A stretch of 64,000 bases of DNA from the NCBI RefSeq assembly GCF_021391535.1, contig NZ_CP090066.1, positions 1,811,501-1,875,500 of the forward strand, written 5' to 3'. The stretch comes from Aurantimonas sp. HBX-1 (lineage in GTDB: Bacteria; Pseudomonadota; Alphaproteobacteria; Rhizobiales; Rhizobiaceae). The notes below the pieces were generated by a model, which worked only from the letters and a program-made list of their open reading frames with translations, had not been told where the DNA came from and searched no databases. Position numbers and translations under genes: made by a program. This document shows, in pieces, positions 33,885 to 41,665 of the stretch. How positions within the stretch are numbered: position 1 is the stretch's first letter; every line of letters starts with the position of its first letter.

Positions 33885-36143
33885 CTAGATCGGCAGCCGA
33901 TCGCCTGCCGCCCGGGCCAGCGCTTCCGACACATAGGCGAAGGAGCGTGCCGCATCCGGGCTGGCGTCCGCACCGTCTTCCGGCTCGAGCATGAAGACCA
34001 GGAAGGACCGGCCCGTGGCCATGTACTGCGTGCCGAACTCGAACGGCACGAGTTCCTCCCGATCCGGGAGGTTCGTGTCGATGACGGCGCGCCAGCGCAA
34101 TCCGCCATTGGCGGCGGGAAGCGTGAAGTTCACCACGTCGTCATGGGCGTTCATGACGATCAGCATCGTGGCGTCCGTTCCGGCGCGGCGGATGCCGGTC
34201 GACTGGGCACGGCCATCAAGCAGCACGCCGAAACAGCGCGCGCCCGTGTCGTCCCAGTTCTCCTGCTCGAACTCGGTGCCCGCGGGGGTGATCCAGGCGA
34301 CGTCCTTGACGCCCAGCTCCTCGTCGAACGTGCCGTGCAGGAACTTGCCGCGGCGGAGCATCGGCAGCGACTGGCGCAGCATGATCAGCTTCTGGACGAA
34401 TTTCGCCAGGTTGCGGCTTTCGCCGGTCACGTGCCAGTCGATCCAGCCGATCTCGTTGTCCTGGGCATAGGCATTGTTGTTGCCGCCCTGGGTGCGGGCG
34501 AACTCGTCGCCGGCCAGGATCATCGGCGTACCGCGCGAGAACAGCAGCGTGGCGAACAGGTTGCGGAGCTGGCGGTAGCGCGTGTCGGTGATCTCCGGAT
34601 CGTCGGTCGGACCCTCCGCGCCGTAATTGTTGGACAGGTTGTGCGAGTGGCCGTCGCGATTGTCCTCGCCGTTCGCCTCGTTGTGCTTGTCGTTGTAGCA
34701 GACGAGGTCGTGAAGCGTGAACCCGTCATGGGCGGTGATGAAGTTCACCGACGCCCAAGGCTTGCGCCCGCGCTGGTCGAAGATGTCCGCCGAGGCGGAG
34801 ATCTTGTTGGCAACGGCCGGCACCTGGCCTTCGTCGCCGCGCCAGTAGGAGCGGATCGTGTCGCGGTAGCCGTCGTTCCACTCGGCCCAGCCCGGCGGGA
34901 AACGGCCGACCTGGTAGCCGCCCGGCCCGCAATCCCACGGCTCGGCGATCATCTTGACCTCGCTGAGCAGCGGGTCCTGCTGGCAGGCGTGCAGGAAGCT
35001 CGACTCCTCGGAGAAGCCGGTCGGTTCGCGCGCAAGAATCGTCGCGAGGTCGAAGCGGAACCCGTCGACCCGCATCTCGCCGGCCCAGTAGCGCAGGCTG
35101 TCGGTGACCATCTGCATGACGCGCGGATGGCTGGTGTTGACCGTGTTACCGGTGCCGGTGTCGTTGATGTAGTAGCGCTTCTGGTCGGGCAGCAGGCGAT
35201 AGTAGGTGGCGTTGTCGATGCCCTTGAAGGACAGCGTCGGGCCGTTCTCGTTGCCTTCGGCGGTGTGGTTATAGACCACGTCGAGAATGACCTCGAGGCC
35301 GGCATGGTGGAACGCCGACACGAATTCCTTGAATTCGTTGACGAAGGGGCCGGCGAGATAGCGCGGGTCCGGGGCGAAGAAGCCGATGGAGTTGTAGCCC
35401 CAGTAGTTCCGCAGGCCCTTCTCGACCAGGTAGCTGTCGTCGACGAAGGCATGGATCGGCAACAGTTCGACCGAGGTGACGCCGAGGCTGCGGATGTAAT
35501 CGACGATCTCGCGGTTCATCAGGCCGGAGAACTTGCCGCGATCGGCCTCCGCGACGGCCGGATGGCGCTGGGTGAAGCCCTTGACGTGGGTTTCGTAGAA
35601 GATCGTGCGCTCCCAGGAGACGCGCGGACGGCGTTCGTCGCCCCAGGTGAAGGCCGAGTCGACCACGCGGCATTTCGGCACGAAGGCGGCGCTGTCGCGC
35701 TCGTCAAAGGAGAGATCGCCGTCGGCGTGGCCGATCGTGTAGCCGAACAACGCGTCGTTCCATTTCACCGCGCCGAGATGCTGCTTGGCATACGGGTCAA
35801 GCAGCAGCTTGTTAGGGTTGAAGCGGTGGCCGGCGTCGGGCTCGTAGGGCCCATGCACACGGTAGCCGTAGGTCATGCCGGGGCGTGCCTCGGGCAGGTA
35901 ACCGTGGAACACCTCGTTGGTGTACTCGGGCAGCTCGATCCGCTCCAGCTCGGTCTTTCCCTCTGCATCGAAGATGCAGAGTTCGACCTTGGTGGCGTTG
36001 GCGGAGAAGATCGCGAAATTGACGCCGAGCCCGTCCCAGGTGGCGCCCAGCGGATAGGGTCGGCCCTCCTGGACGCGCGAGCGGCGAAGCCCCGGACGGG
36101 GCAAATTGCTCTTGGTAGTGTTGGGCGTAATGTGGATCGTCAC
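33885..36143 (-). CDS. glgX: Glycogen debranching enzyme GlgX
   Basis: A GH13 isoamylase-type enzyme that removes alpha-1,6 branches from glycogen or its limit dextrins. From a GTG at 36143 it has 752 residues: a CBM48 domain (PLGATWDGLGVNFAIFSANATKVELCIFD), then the barrel with DVVYNHTAEG, nucleophile D365 in MRVDGFRFDLA, acid/base E401 in MIAEPWDCGPGGYQ and D473 in FITAHDGFTL. No other glycogen gene (glgA, B, C, P) is in the window, so it is an isolated member. The start is uncertain: no ATG precedes the CBM48 domain and GTG 36200 is an alternative. Confidence 0.93.
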   Translation of the reverse strand: MTIHITPNTTKSNLPRPGLRRSRVQEGRPYPLGATWDGLGVNFAIFSANATKVELCIFDAEGKTELERIELPEYTNEVFHGYLPEARPGMTYGYRVHGPYEPDAGHRFNPNKLLLDPYAKQHLGAVKWNDALFGYTIGHADGDLSFDERDSAAFVPKCRVVDSAFTWGDERRPRVSWERTIFYETHVKGFTQRHPAVAEADRGKFSGLMNREIVDYIRSLGVTSVELLPIHAFVDDSYLVEKGLRNYWGYNSIGFFAPDPRYLAGPFVNEFKEFVSAFHHAGLEVILDVVYNHTAEGNENGPTLSFKGIDNATYYRLLPDQKRYYINDTGTGNTVNTSHPRVMQMVTDSLRYWAGEMRVDGFRFDLATILAREPTGFSEESSFLHACQQDPLLSEVKMIAEPWDCGPGGYQVGRFPPGWAEWNDGYRDTIRSYWRGDEGQVPAVANKISASADIFDQRGRKPWASVNFITAHDGFTLHDLVCYNDKHNEANGEDNRDGHSHNLSNNYGAEGPTDDPEITDTRYRQLRNLFATLLFSRGTPMILAGDEFARTQGGNNNAYAQDNEIGWIDWHVTGESRNLAKFVQKLIMLRQSLPMLRRGKFLHGTFDEELGVKDVAWITPAGTEFEQENWDDTGARCFGVLLDGRAQSTGIRRAGTDATMLIVMNAHDDVVNFTLPAANGGLRWRAVIDTNLPDREELVPFEFGTQYMATGRSFLVFMLEPEDGADASPDAARSFAYVSEALARAAGDRLPI

Positions 36144-36267
36144 GTGCGGGCTCGCGTGTGGAGGGTGTGATATCGCAACAAGTCGCCAGCGGCCTCGCAC
36201 GTTCCGCGACTGCGAAGAGAAAGGATGTTAGGCGCGGTCAAACGCCCGCGCCGGTGCCACCGGCGGT

Positions 36268-37242
36268 TCAGACCGTCAGGACACTGGCGCCGACGGTGCG
36301 CCGCGCCTCGAGATCGCGATGCGCCTCCGCCGCCTCCGACAGTGGATAGGTCTGGCCGATGGTGATCTTGACCGCACCCGACCCGACGACGTCGAAGACC
36401 GCGGCCGCCGAGGCGTCCAGCTCGGGCGTCGTGCCGTTGTAGCTGTATATGCTGGGCCGGGTCGCAAAGAGCGAGCCCTTCTGGTTGAGCAGGCTGATCT
36501 CGAAGGCCGGCGCCTTGCCGGAGGAGTGTCCGAAGGAAGCCCACAATCCCCGCTTCCTGAGGCAGTCGAGGCTACCGGGGAACGTGTCCTTGCCGACCGC
36601 GTCGTAGACGACGTCGCACTTGCGCCCTTCGGTGATCTCGGCGACCCGGGCGACGAAATCGTCCTCGCGATAGTTGATGACGTGGTCGTAGCCGTTCGCC
36701 AGCGCCAGCTCGCACTTCTCGGCCGAGCCGGCGGTGCCGATCACGGTCGCGCCGAGATGCTTGGCCCACTGGCCGGCGATCAGGCCGACCCCGCCCGCGG
36801 CCGCGTGGAACAGCAGCACCGTCCCCGGACCCACCTGGTAGGTGCGGCGCAGGAGATACTCGGCCGTCATCCCCTTCAGCATGATCGACGCCGCCGTGGC
36901 GTCGTCGATCGCGTCGGGAACCGCGACGGCGAGGTCGGCAGCGATGACCACCCGCTCGGCATAGCTGCCGTCGGCGCTGATATAGGCGACGCGGTCGCCG
37001 ACCTGGAAACGCTCGACCCCCTCGCCCACTTCGGCGACGATCCCGACGCCTTCCTTGCCGAGCACGAACGGCATCCGCGCCGACGGATAGACGCCGGTGC
37101 GGTAGTAGACGTCGATGAAGTTCACCCCGGCCGCGCGCTGCTCGACGAGGATTTCGCCCTTGCCGGGCCGCCCGGCCTCGTGGTCGCCCCAGGTCAGCAC
37201 TTCGGGACCGCCGGTCTCGTGGACGAAGATTGCCTTGCTCAT
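36268..37242 (-). CDS. NADPH:quinone reductase (zeta-crystallin type, MDR family)
   Basis: A 324-residue zinc-independent medium-chain dehydrogenase/reductase. AGVNFIDVYYRTGVYP and PFVLGKEGVGIVAEVGEGV form the N-terminal domain; the Rossmann motif is FHAAAGGVGLIAGQWAKHLGATVIGTAGSAEK; the C-terminal KGSLFATRPSIYSY is typical of quinone oxidoreductases such as QorA. It reduces quinones with NADPH. Its ATG overlaps the pcs stop, so the two are co-expressed, though no metabolic link is evident. Confidence 0.9.
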   Translation of the reverse strand: MSKAIFVHETGGPEVLTWGDHEAGRPGKGEILVEQRAAGVNFIDVYYRTGVYPSARMPFVLGKEGVGIVAEVGEGVERFQVGDRVAYISADGSYAERVVIAADLAVAVPDAIDDATAASIMLKGMTAEYLLRRTYQVGPGTVLLFHAAAGGVGLIAGQWAKHLGATVIGTAGSAEKCELALANGYDHVINYREDDFVARVAEITEGRKCDVVYDAVGKDTFPGSLDCLRKRGLWASFGHSSGKAPAFEISLLNQKGSLFATRPSIYSYNGTTPELDASAAAVFDVVGSGAVKITIGQTYPLSEAAEAHRDLEARRTVGASVLTV

Positions 37243-37979
37243 TTCTCGTGTCCCTGCATTCCTGACGTGCCGCGTGCGCTACCCAGCGCTTGGACGATGC
37301 CGCCGATGGCGAAGAGATAGAGGCTGGTGACCACCAGTCCGGCCTTCACCCAGGTCGGCGAGGCGAAGTCGGAATACAGGGTGATCACGCCGAGGACGGA
37401 CCAGAGCGCCATGACCGACAGGGTCAGCGGGCGCAAACGCTGCACCCGCACCGGGTGGACGAAGTTGACCGGCGCGAAGGTCGCCGCGGAGCAGACGACC
37501 ACCACGGCGAACACGGTCCAGCCGGTCAGTTCCGTCGCGAACAGCGTGAAGACGACCATGTTCCAGCACACCGGAAAGCCCCGGAAGAAATTGTCCTTCG
37601 TCTTCATCCGCAGGTCCGCGTAGTAGACCGCGCTGGTGATGACGATGAGGGCGGCGGCGACGAAGGACCACGGCTCGCCGATCTTGTCGGACAGATACAG
37701 CGCTACCGCGGGGATCATGCAGAAGGTCGCGTAGTCGATGATCGAATCGAGCAGGTCGCCCGACCAGTTCGGCAACACCCGCTTGATGTCGATCTTCCGC
37801 GCGATCGGCCCGTCGATCCCGTCGATGAAGAGGGCCGCGCCGAGCCAGACGAACATCGCCACCCAACGCTGCTCGGCGGCGGCGATCAGCGCCATGAATG
37901 CCAGGAACGCACCGCTCGCCGTCAGCAGGTGCACGCCGAAGGCGCGCCATTTGTCGAAGGATGTGACGGTGTCTGACAT
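37239..37979 (-). CDS. pcs: Phosphatidylcholine synthase
   Basis: Condenses choline with CDP-diacylglycerol to phosphatidylcholine in one step, a route found mainly in Rhizobiales and a few pathogens. The 246-residue membrane protein carries the CDP-alcohol phosphatidyltransferase motif in its Pcs form: D56-G57-x2-A60-R61-x12-G74-x3-D78-x3-D82 (FIDGIDGPIARKIDIKR, GDLLDSIIDY). Later segments (YYADLRMKTKDNFFRGFPVCWNMV, FVHPVRVQRLRPL) are also Pcs-specific. The ATG at 37979 was chosen from the family start. It is coupled to the quinone reductase gene. Confidence 0.95.
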   Translation of the reverse strand: MSDTVTSFDKWRAFGVHLLTASGAFLAFMALIAAAEQRWVAMFVWLGAALFIDGIDGPIARKIDIKRVLPNWSGDLLDSIIDYATFCMIPAVALYLSDKIGEPWSFVAAALIVITSAVYYADLRMKTKDNFFRGFPVCWNMVVFTLFATELTGWTVFAVVVVCSAATFAPVNFVHPVRVQRLRPLTLSVMALWSVLGVITLYSDFASPTWVKAGLVVTSLYLFAIGGIVQALGSARGTSGMQGHEK

Positions 37980-38128
37980 GAAGCCCCAGATGCTGTGCCG
38001 CATTCCGCCGCACGCGGCGCATGGGCATTGCCATTGGCTGTAATGGTCGTATGTGCGTTTTCCAAGCGAAACGAGCATGGCTGTCCTGCTGTTGCAATCG
38101 CAACCCGTGGCCGTCCGGAGGTGTGAGA

Positions 38129-39343
38129 GTGTCGAGCAAGCGCAGGGAGATCGTCGTGGTCGGGGGCGGCCTGGCGGGAACGGCGACGGCAATCGGCTTC
38201 GCCGCGGCCGGGTTCGACACGGTTCTGGTCGCCGCGGAAGCGACGCCCGACCGTCGCAGCACCGCGCTGATCGGCCGCTCCGTGGCGTTCCTCGACGAGA
38301 TCGGCCTGATGGATGAACTCGGCGGCGCAGCCGAGCCGCTGACCGTCATGCGCCTCGTCGACGACACGCATCGCCTGCTGCGCGCCCCGACGGTCGAGTT
38401 CGACGCCGCGGAAATCGGCCTCGATGCCTTCGGCTACAACGTCCTCAACGCCGACCTGCACGCGGCGCTGCAGCGCCGGGCCGACGGTCTCGACCGGCTC
38501 GAGATCGTCACCGACCGCGCCGTCGGCCTGTCGGTGACCACGGACCATGCCCTCGTCGAACTGGCCGACGGCGGCCACTACGCCGCCGACCTGGTGGTGG
38601 CGGCGGATGGCCGCATGTCGCCGATGCGCGAGGCGGCCGGTATCGCCGTTCGCCGGTGGACCTATCCGCAAAGCGCCATCGTCCTGAATTTCGACCACAG
38701 CCTACCGCACGGTTCGGTCTCGACCGAGTTCCACACGAGAAGCGGCCCGTTCACGCAGGTTCCCCTGCCCGGTCGCCGCTCTTCGCTCGTCTGGGTGGAG
38801 GAGCCGCGCCTCGCCGATCTCTATGTCGACCTGCCGGCCGACCGGCTGGCGGAGATCGTCGAGGAGAAGCTGCATTCGATCCTCGGCGCGGTGACGATCG
38901 AGATGCCGATCCAGCGCTTCCCGCTGTCGGGCGCCTCCGTCGCCCGGCTCACCGGCGAGCGCCTGGCGCTGGTCGGCGAGGCCGGCCACGCGTTTCCGCC
39001 GATCGGCGCGCAGGGCCTCAATCTCGGCCTGCGCGACTGCGAGGCGATCATCAGGGTCGCCCGGGAAAGCCGGGACGATCCGGGCCGGGCGTCGGCGCTC
39101 CGGCGCTACGAGGCGGCCCGCCGCGGCGACGTCCGCTCGCGCACGCTCGGCGTAGACCTTCTCAACCGCTCGCTGCTCGCCGACTTCCTGCCGGTGCAGA
39201 TGGCCCGGTCCGCAGGCCTGGCAGCGTTGGAAGCGATCCCCTTCCTGCGGCAGTTCGCGATGCGCGAGGGCGTGGCGCCCGGTTCGGGCTTCGTCGGCCT
39301 GCCGCGCGCCCTACGGGAACGGGTCGGCCGGGATCGCGCCTGA
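38129..39343 (+). CDS. FAD-dependent monooxygenase, UbiH/UbiF family
   Basis: A 404-residue flavoprotein hydroxylase of the ubiquinone-biosynthesis family. It has the dinucleotide-binding VVVGGGLAGTATAIGFAAAG, the middle ADLVVAADGRMSPMREAAGI and the FAD ribityl motif LVGEAGHAFPPIGAQGLNLGLRDC. Ring position and substrate cannot be assigned. The start is a GTG at 38129 with GGAGG seven bases upstream; an in-frame GTG at 38123 overlaps that site. Its last 33 bases overlap the end of the convergent permease gene. Confidence 0.9.
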   Translation: MSSKRREIVVVGGGLAGTATAIGFAAAGFDTVLVAAEATPDRRSTALIGRSVAFLDEIGLMDELGGAAEPLTVMRLVDDTHRLLRAPTVEFDAAEIGLDAFGYNVLNADLHAALQRRADGLDRLEIVTDRAVGLSVTTDHALVELADGGHYAADLVVAADGRMSPMREAAGIAVRRWTYPQSAIVLNFDHSLPHGSVSTEFHTRSGPFTQVPLPGRRSSLVWVEEPRLADLYVDLPADRLAEIVEEKLHSILGAVTIEMPIQRFPLSGASVARLTGERLALVGEAGHAFPPIGAQGLNLGLRDCEAIIRVARESRDDPGRASALRRYEAARRGDVRSRTLGVDLLNRSLLADFLPVQMARSAGLAALEAIPFLRQFAMREGVAPGSGFVGLPRALRERVGRDRA

Positions 39344-40273
39344 GGCAATCAAGTAGAGCAGCAGCGTCACGGTCCCGACCGAGAGGACCGTGGTGACCAG
39401 CACGCTGGCAGAGGCCCGCTCGACCCAGACGCCGTATTGCTGGGCGATGACGAAGACATTCGTCGCCGTCGGCAGGCTGGCCAGCAGCATGGCGCTCTGC
39501 ACCCATACCGGGTCGAAGCTCCCGAACAGGCCGAGCATCAGCCAGACGGCGAGCGGATGCGCCACCAGCTTCAACGGCACGATGAACGCCAGCTCGGGCG
39601 GCACGCGCTTCAGCGGCCGCAGGGCGAGCGTCACGCCCATGGCGAAGAGCGCGCAAGGGGCGGCGGCGTTCGCCAGCAGCTGCAGGAAGCGGTCCACCGG
39701 GTCCGGAAGAACGAGGTGGAAGATCGCGGCGGCGACGCCGACGATCGTCGCGAGGATGAAGGGATGGGTGAAGATCCGCACCAGGACGCCGCCGGCGACC
39801 TGCAGCACCGTGCCCCGGCGGTCGCCGCCGAGCGCCATCATCAGCGGCGCCATGACGAAATGCAGCGTGTTGTCGAAGCAGAAGATCAGCGCGACCGGGA
39901 TAGCCGCCTCCGGCCCCAGCGCCACCAAAGCGAGGCCGGGTCCCATGTAGCCGATATTGCCGTAGGCGCTAGCGAGCCCCTGCACCGTGGAGGCCGGAAT
40001 ATCGCCGCGGCTGCGCAGCAGGGCCAGGGCAAGACCGGCCGCGAAGATCAGGAACGTCGCCAGCGTCGTCGCCGTGACGAAGCCGGGACTGGCGAGTTTC
40101 TCGACCGGGGTCTTCGCCAGCAGCTGGAAGAACAGCGCCGGAAGGGCGATGTAGATGATGAAGACATTGAGCCAGGCGAGGCCCTCGACCGGATGCCGGA
40201 CGATCCGCCCTGCCCCGAAGCCGAGCGCGATGAGCCCGAAGAACGGCGAGATCAGCCCGACGATGGCGATCAC
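39311..40273 (-). CDS. AEC-family transporter (auxin efflux carrier type)
   Basis: A 320-residue inner-membrane protein with ten predicted helices in two halves. Landmarks of the AEC family are FFGLIALGFGAGR near the start, NVFIIYIALPALFFQLLAKTP, ASAYGNIGYMGPGLALVALG and ASLPTATNVFVIAQQYGVW near the C-terminus. Bacterial members such as MleP and MdcF carry organic acids; substrate unknown here. The 3' end overlaps that of the convergent monooxygenase gene by 33 bases. Confidence 0.9.
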   Translation of the reverse strand: MIAIVGLISPFFGLIALGFGAGRIVRHPVEGLAWLNVFIIYIALPALFFQLLAKTPVEKLASPGFVTATTLATFLIFAAGLALALLRSRGDIPASTVQGLASAYGNIGYMGPGLALVALGPEAAIPVALIFCFDNTLHFVMAPLMMALGGDRRGTVLQVAGGVLVRIFTHPFILATIVGVAAAIFHLVLPDPVDRFLQLLANAAAPCALFAMGVTLALRPLKRVPPELAFIVPLKLVAHPLAVWLMLGLFGSFDPVWVQSAMLLASLPTATNVFVIAQQYGVWVERASASVLVTTVLSVGTVTLLLYLIASGAIPADPFP

Positions 40274-40339
40274 GCGGGCCGTCCGGACAGGTCTGGGTGG
40301 TTCATGACGATGGACTTCGGCAGATGCGACGACGGCGCG

Positions 40340-40368
40340 CTTGCTTTGCCGCTGCCGGATTGGCTAGT
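40340..40368 (+). promoter_or_regulatory. Possible heat-shock (RpoH-type) promoter before hspQ
   Basis: CTTGCT (40340-40345) and GCTAGT (40363-40368) are 17 bases apart and end 29 bases before the hspQ ATG. The -35 has the CTTG core used by alphaproteobacterial RpoH, but the -10 is a poor match, so this is tentative. Confidence 0.3.
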
Positions 40369-40397
40369 TGCCGTCGCTTAAGGGAGTCAGGAGATCG

Positions 40398-40721
40398 ATG
40401 CAAACCGCCCGCTTCTATATCGGCCAGGTCGTCCGGCACCGGATATATCCGTTCCGCGGCGTGATCTTCGACGTCGATCCGGAGTTCGGCAACACCGAGG
40501 AATGGTACCAGGCGATCCCGGAGGAGGTCCGGCCGCGCAAGGAACAGCCGTTCTACCACCTGCTCGCCGAGAACGCCGAGAGCGAATACATCGCCTATGT
40601 GTCGGAGCAGAACCTCGTGCCCGACGAGAGCCGCGATCCGATTCGCCATCCGCAGGTTGGCGAGCTGTTCGACGGGCCGATCGACGGCGCCTATCGGCTG
40701 AAAGGCACCCACCGCAACTGA
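40398..40721 (+). CDS. hspQ: Heat shock protein HspQ
   Basis: A 107-residue HspQ (YccV-like, hemimethylated-DNA-binding domain) protein: ARFYIGQVVRHRIYPFRGVIFDVDPEFGNTEEWYQ and QPFYHLLAENAESEYIAYVSEQNLVPD are diagnostic. In E. coli HspQ stimulates Lon-dependent proteolysis and binds hemimethylated DNA in vitro. ATG 40398 has AGGAG five bases upstream. It is a single gene with a bidirectional terminator after it. Confidence 0.95.
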   Translation: MQTARFYIGQVVRHRIYPFRGVIFDVDPEFGNTEEWYQAIPEEVRPRKEQPFYHLLAENAESEYIAYVSEQNLVPDESRDPIRHPQVGELFDGPIDGAYRLKGTHRN

Positions 40722-40759
40722 AGGCGGGCGGCCGGCCGCAGCATTTGCCTGAAATGCAA

Positions 40760-40781
40760 ACGGCGGCTTTCGCCGCCGTTC
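40760..40781. terminator. Bidirectional terminator between hspQ and the IalB gene
   Basis: The arms AACGGCGGC (40760-40768) and GCCGCCGTT (40773-40781) form a 9-bp stem with a TTTC loop, between two converging genes. T-tracts are short on both sides. Confidence 0.7.
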
Positions 40782-40812
40782 GGTGTCGCGTCCAAAGCGA
40801 GCCCCGGCAGGA

Positions 40813-41481
40813 TTACTGCGCGGGCGCGGCCGGCGCGGCCTTGGCCGCGTTCTGGGCGTCCTCGAACTTCTTGCGGCGCTCCTCGGCCTGCTTCTGCAGC
40901 GCCTCGTTCAGCTCCTGCTGGCGCTGCGCCAGCTCCGGCTGCGCCGTCGGCGGGCCGTCATAGGCGCCGGTGAAGCCCGACAGCGTGATCGGGATCGGGT
41001 TGGCCTGACGCTGGAAGTTGATCGAGGTGACCGTCAGCCGGCCGCCCTTCTTCATCGCGGCGACCAGCGCGTCGGTGAGCTCGGCCTCGGCGATGCAGCG
41101 ATCCGGGAAGCACACGGAGTAGTTCAGCGTCTGCGGCGCGCTATCGTCGATCTTCAGCTGGACGCCAGCCGGAATGACACGGCCGGTCGGCACCACGGCC
41201 TGGATCACGTTCTGGTTCACCTTGCCCTTCACGTTGATCAGGTTGACCGCGGTGATCAGCTGACGCGTGTCGGCAACCATCGTGTACTGGGTGTTGCAGA
41301 TCTCGTTCTCGCCCTGGGTCGAGCAGACCTTGAACCACTCGGCGGGGACGGCATTGCCCCCCGGCTGTGCGGCGGGAGCGCCCTGAGCACTCGCGCCGGA
41401 AACGCCAAGGCCGAATGTCGCGAGGCCGACGAGCGCAGCGGCGAGCATCGAGGTGGAAGCGTTTGTCAGTCGGTGCGTCAC
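40813..41481 (-). CDS. Invasion-associated locus B (IalB) family protein
   Basis: A 222-residue exported protein with a signal peptide (cleavage after SGASA near 32). The IalB domain follows: WFKVCSTQGENEICNTQYTMVADTRQLITAVNLI, TGRVIPAGVQLKID, YSVCFPDRCIAEAELTDALVAAMKKGG, with four Cys likely in two disulfides. It ends in a charged helix rich in Gln and Glu and an Ala-rich tail. IalB aids erythrocyte invasion in Bartonella, but homologues are widespread in free-living Rhizobiales with no known role. The GTG at 41481 is preceded by AAAGGAT; upstream ATG 41547 would bury the signal peptide. Confidence 0.88.
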   Translation of the reverse strand: MTHRLTNASTSMLAAALVGLATFGLGVSGASAQGAPAAQPGGNAVPAEWFKVCSTQGENEICNTQYTMVADTRQLITAVNLINVKGKVNQNVIQAVVPTGRVIPAGVQLKIDDSAPQTLNYSVCFPDRCIAEAELTDALVAAMKKGGRLTVTSINFQRQANPIPITLSGFTGAYDGPPTAQPELAQRQQELNEALQKQAEERRKKFEDAQNAAKAAPAAPAQ

Positions 41482-41665
41482 AGGAGTCAGATCCTTTCGG
41501 CGTGAATCGGCGCGGAATGTGCGTTCATTAACGAGGGTCGACGTCATGCGCAAATAAGGCCGTTTGAAGGCCCCCGCCGACGCGCCGCCTTGGTCCGGGG
41601 CGGTAGGCAAGACAAGGCTTTGCAGGTAGAATCCCGGCGGATCAAACGGCGGAGACAATCATTAC

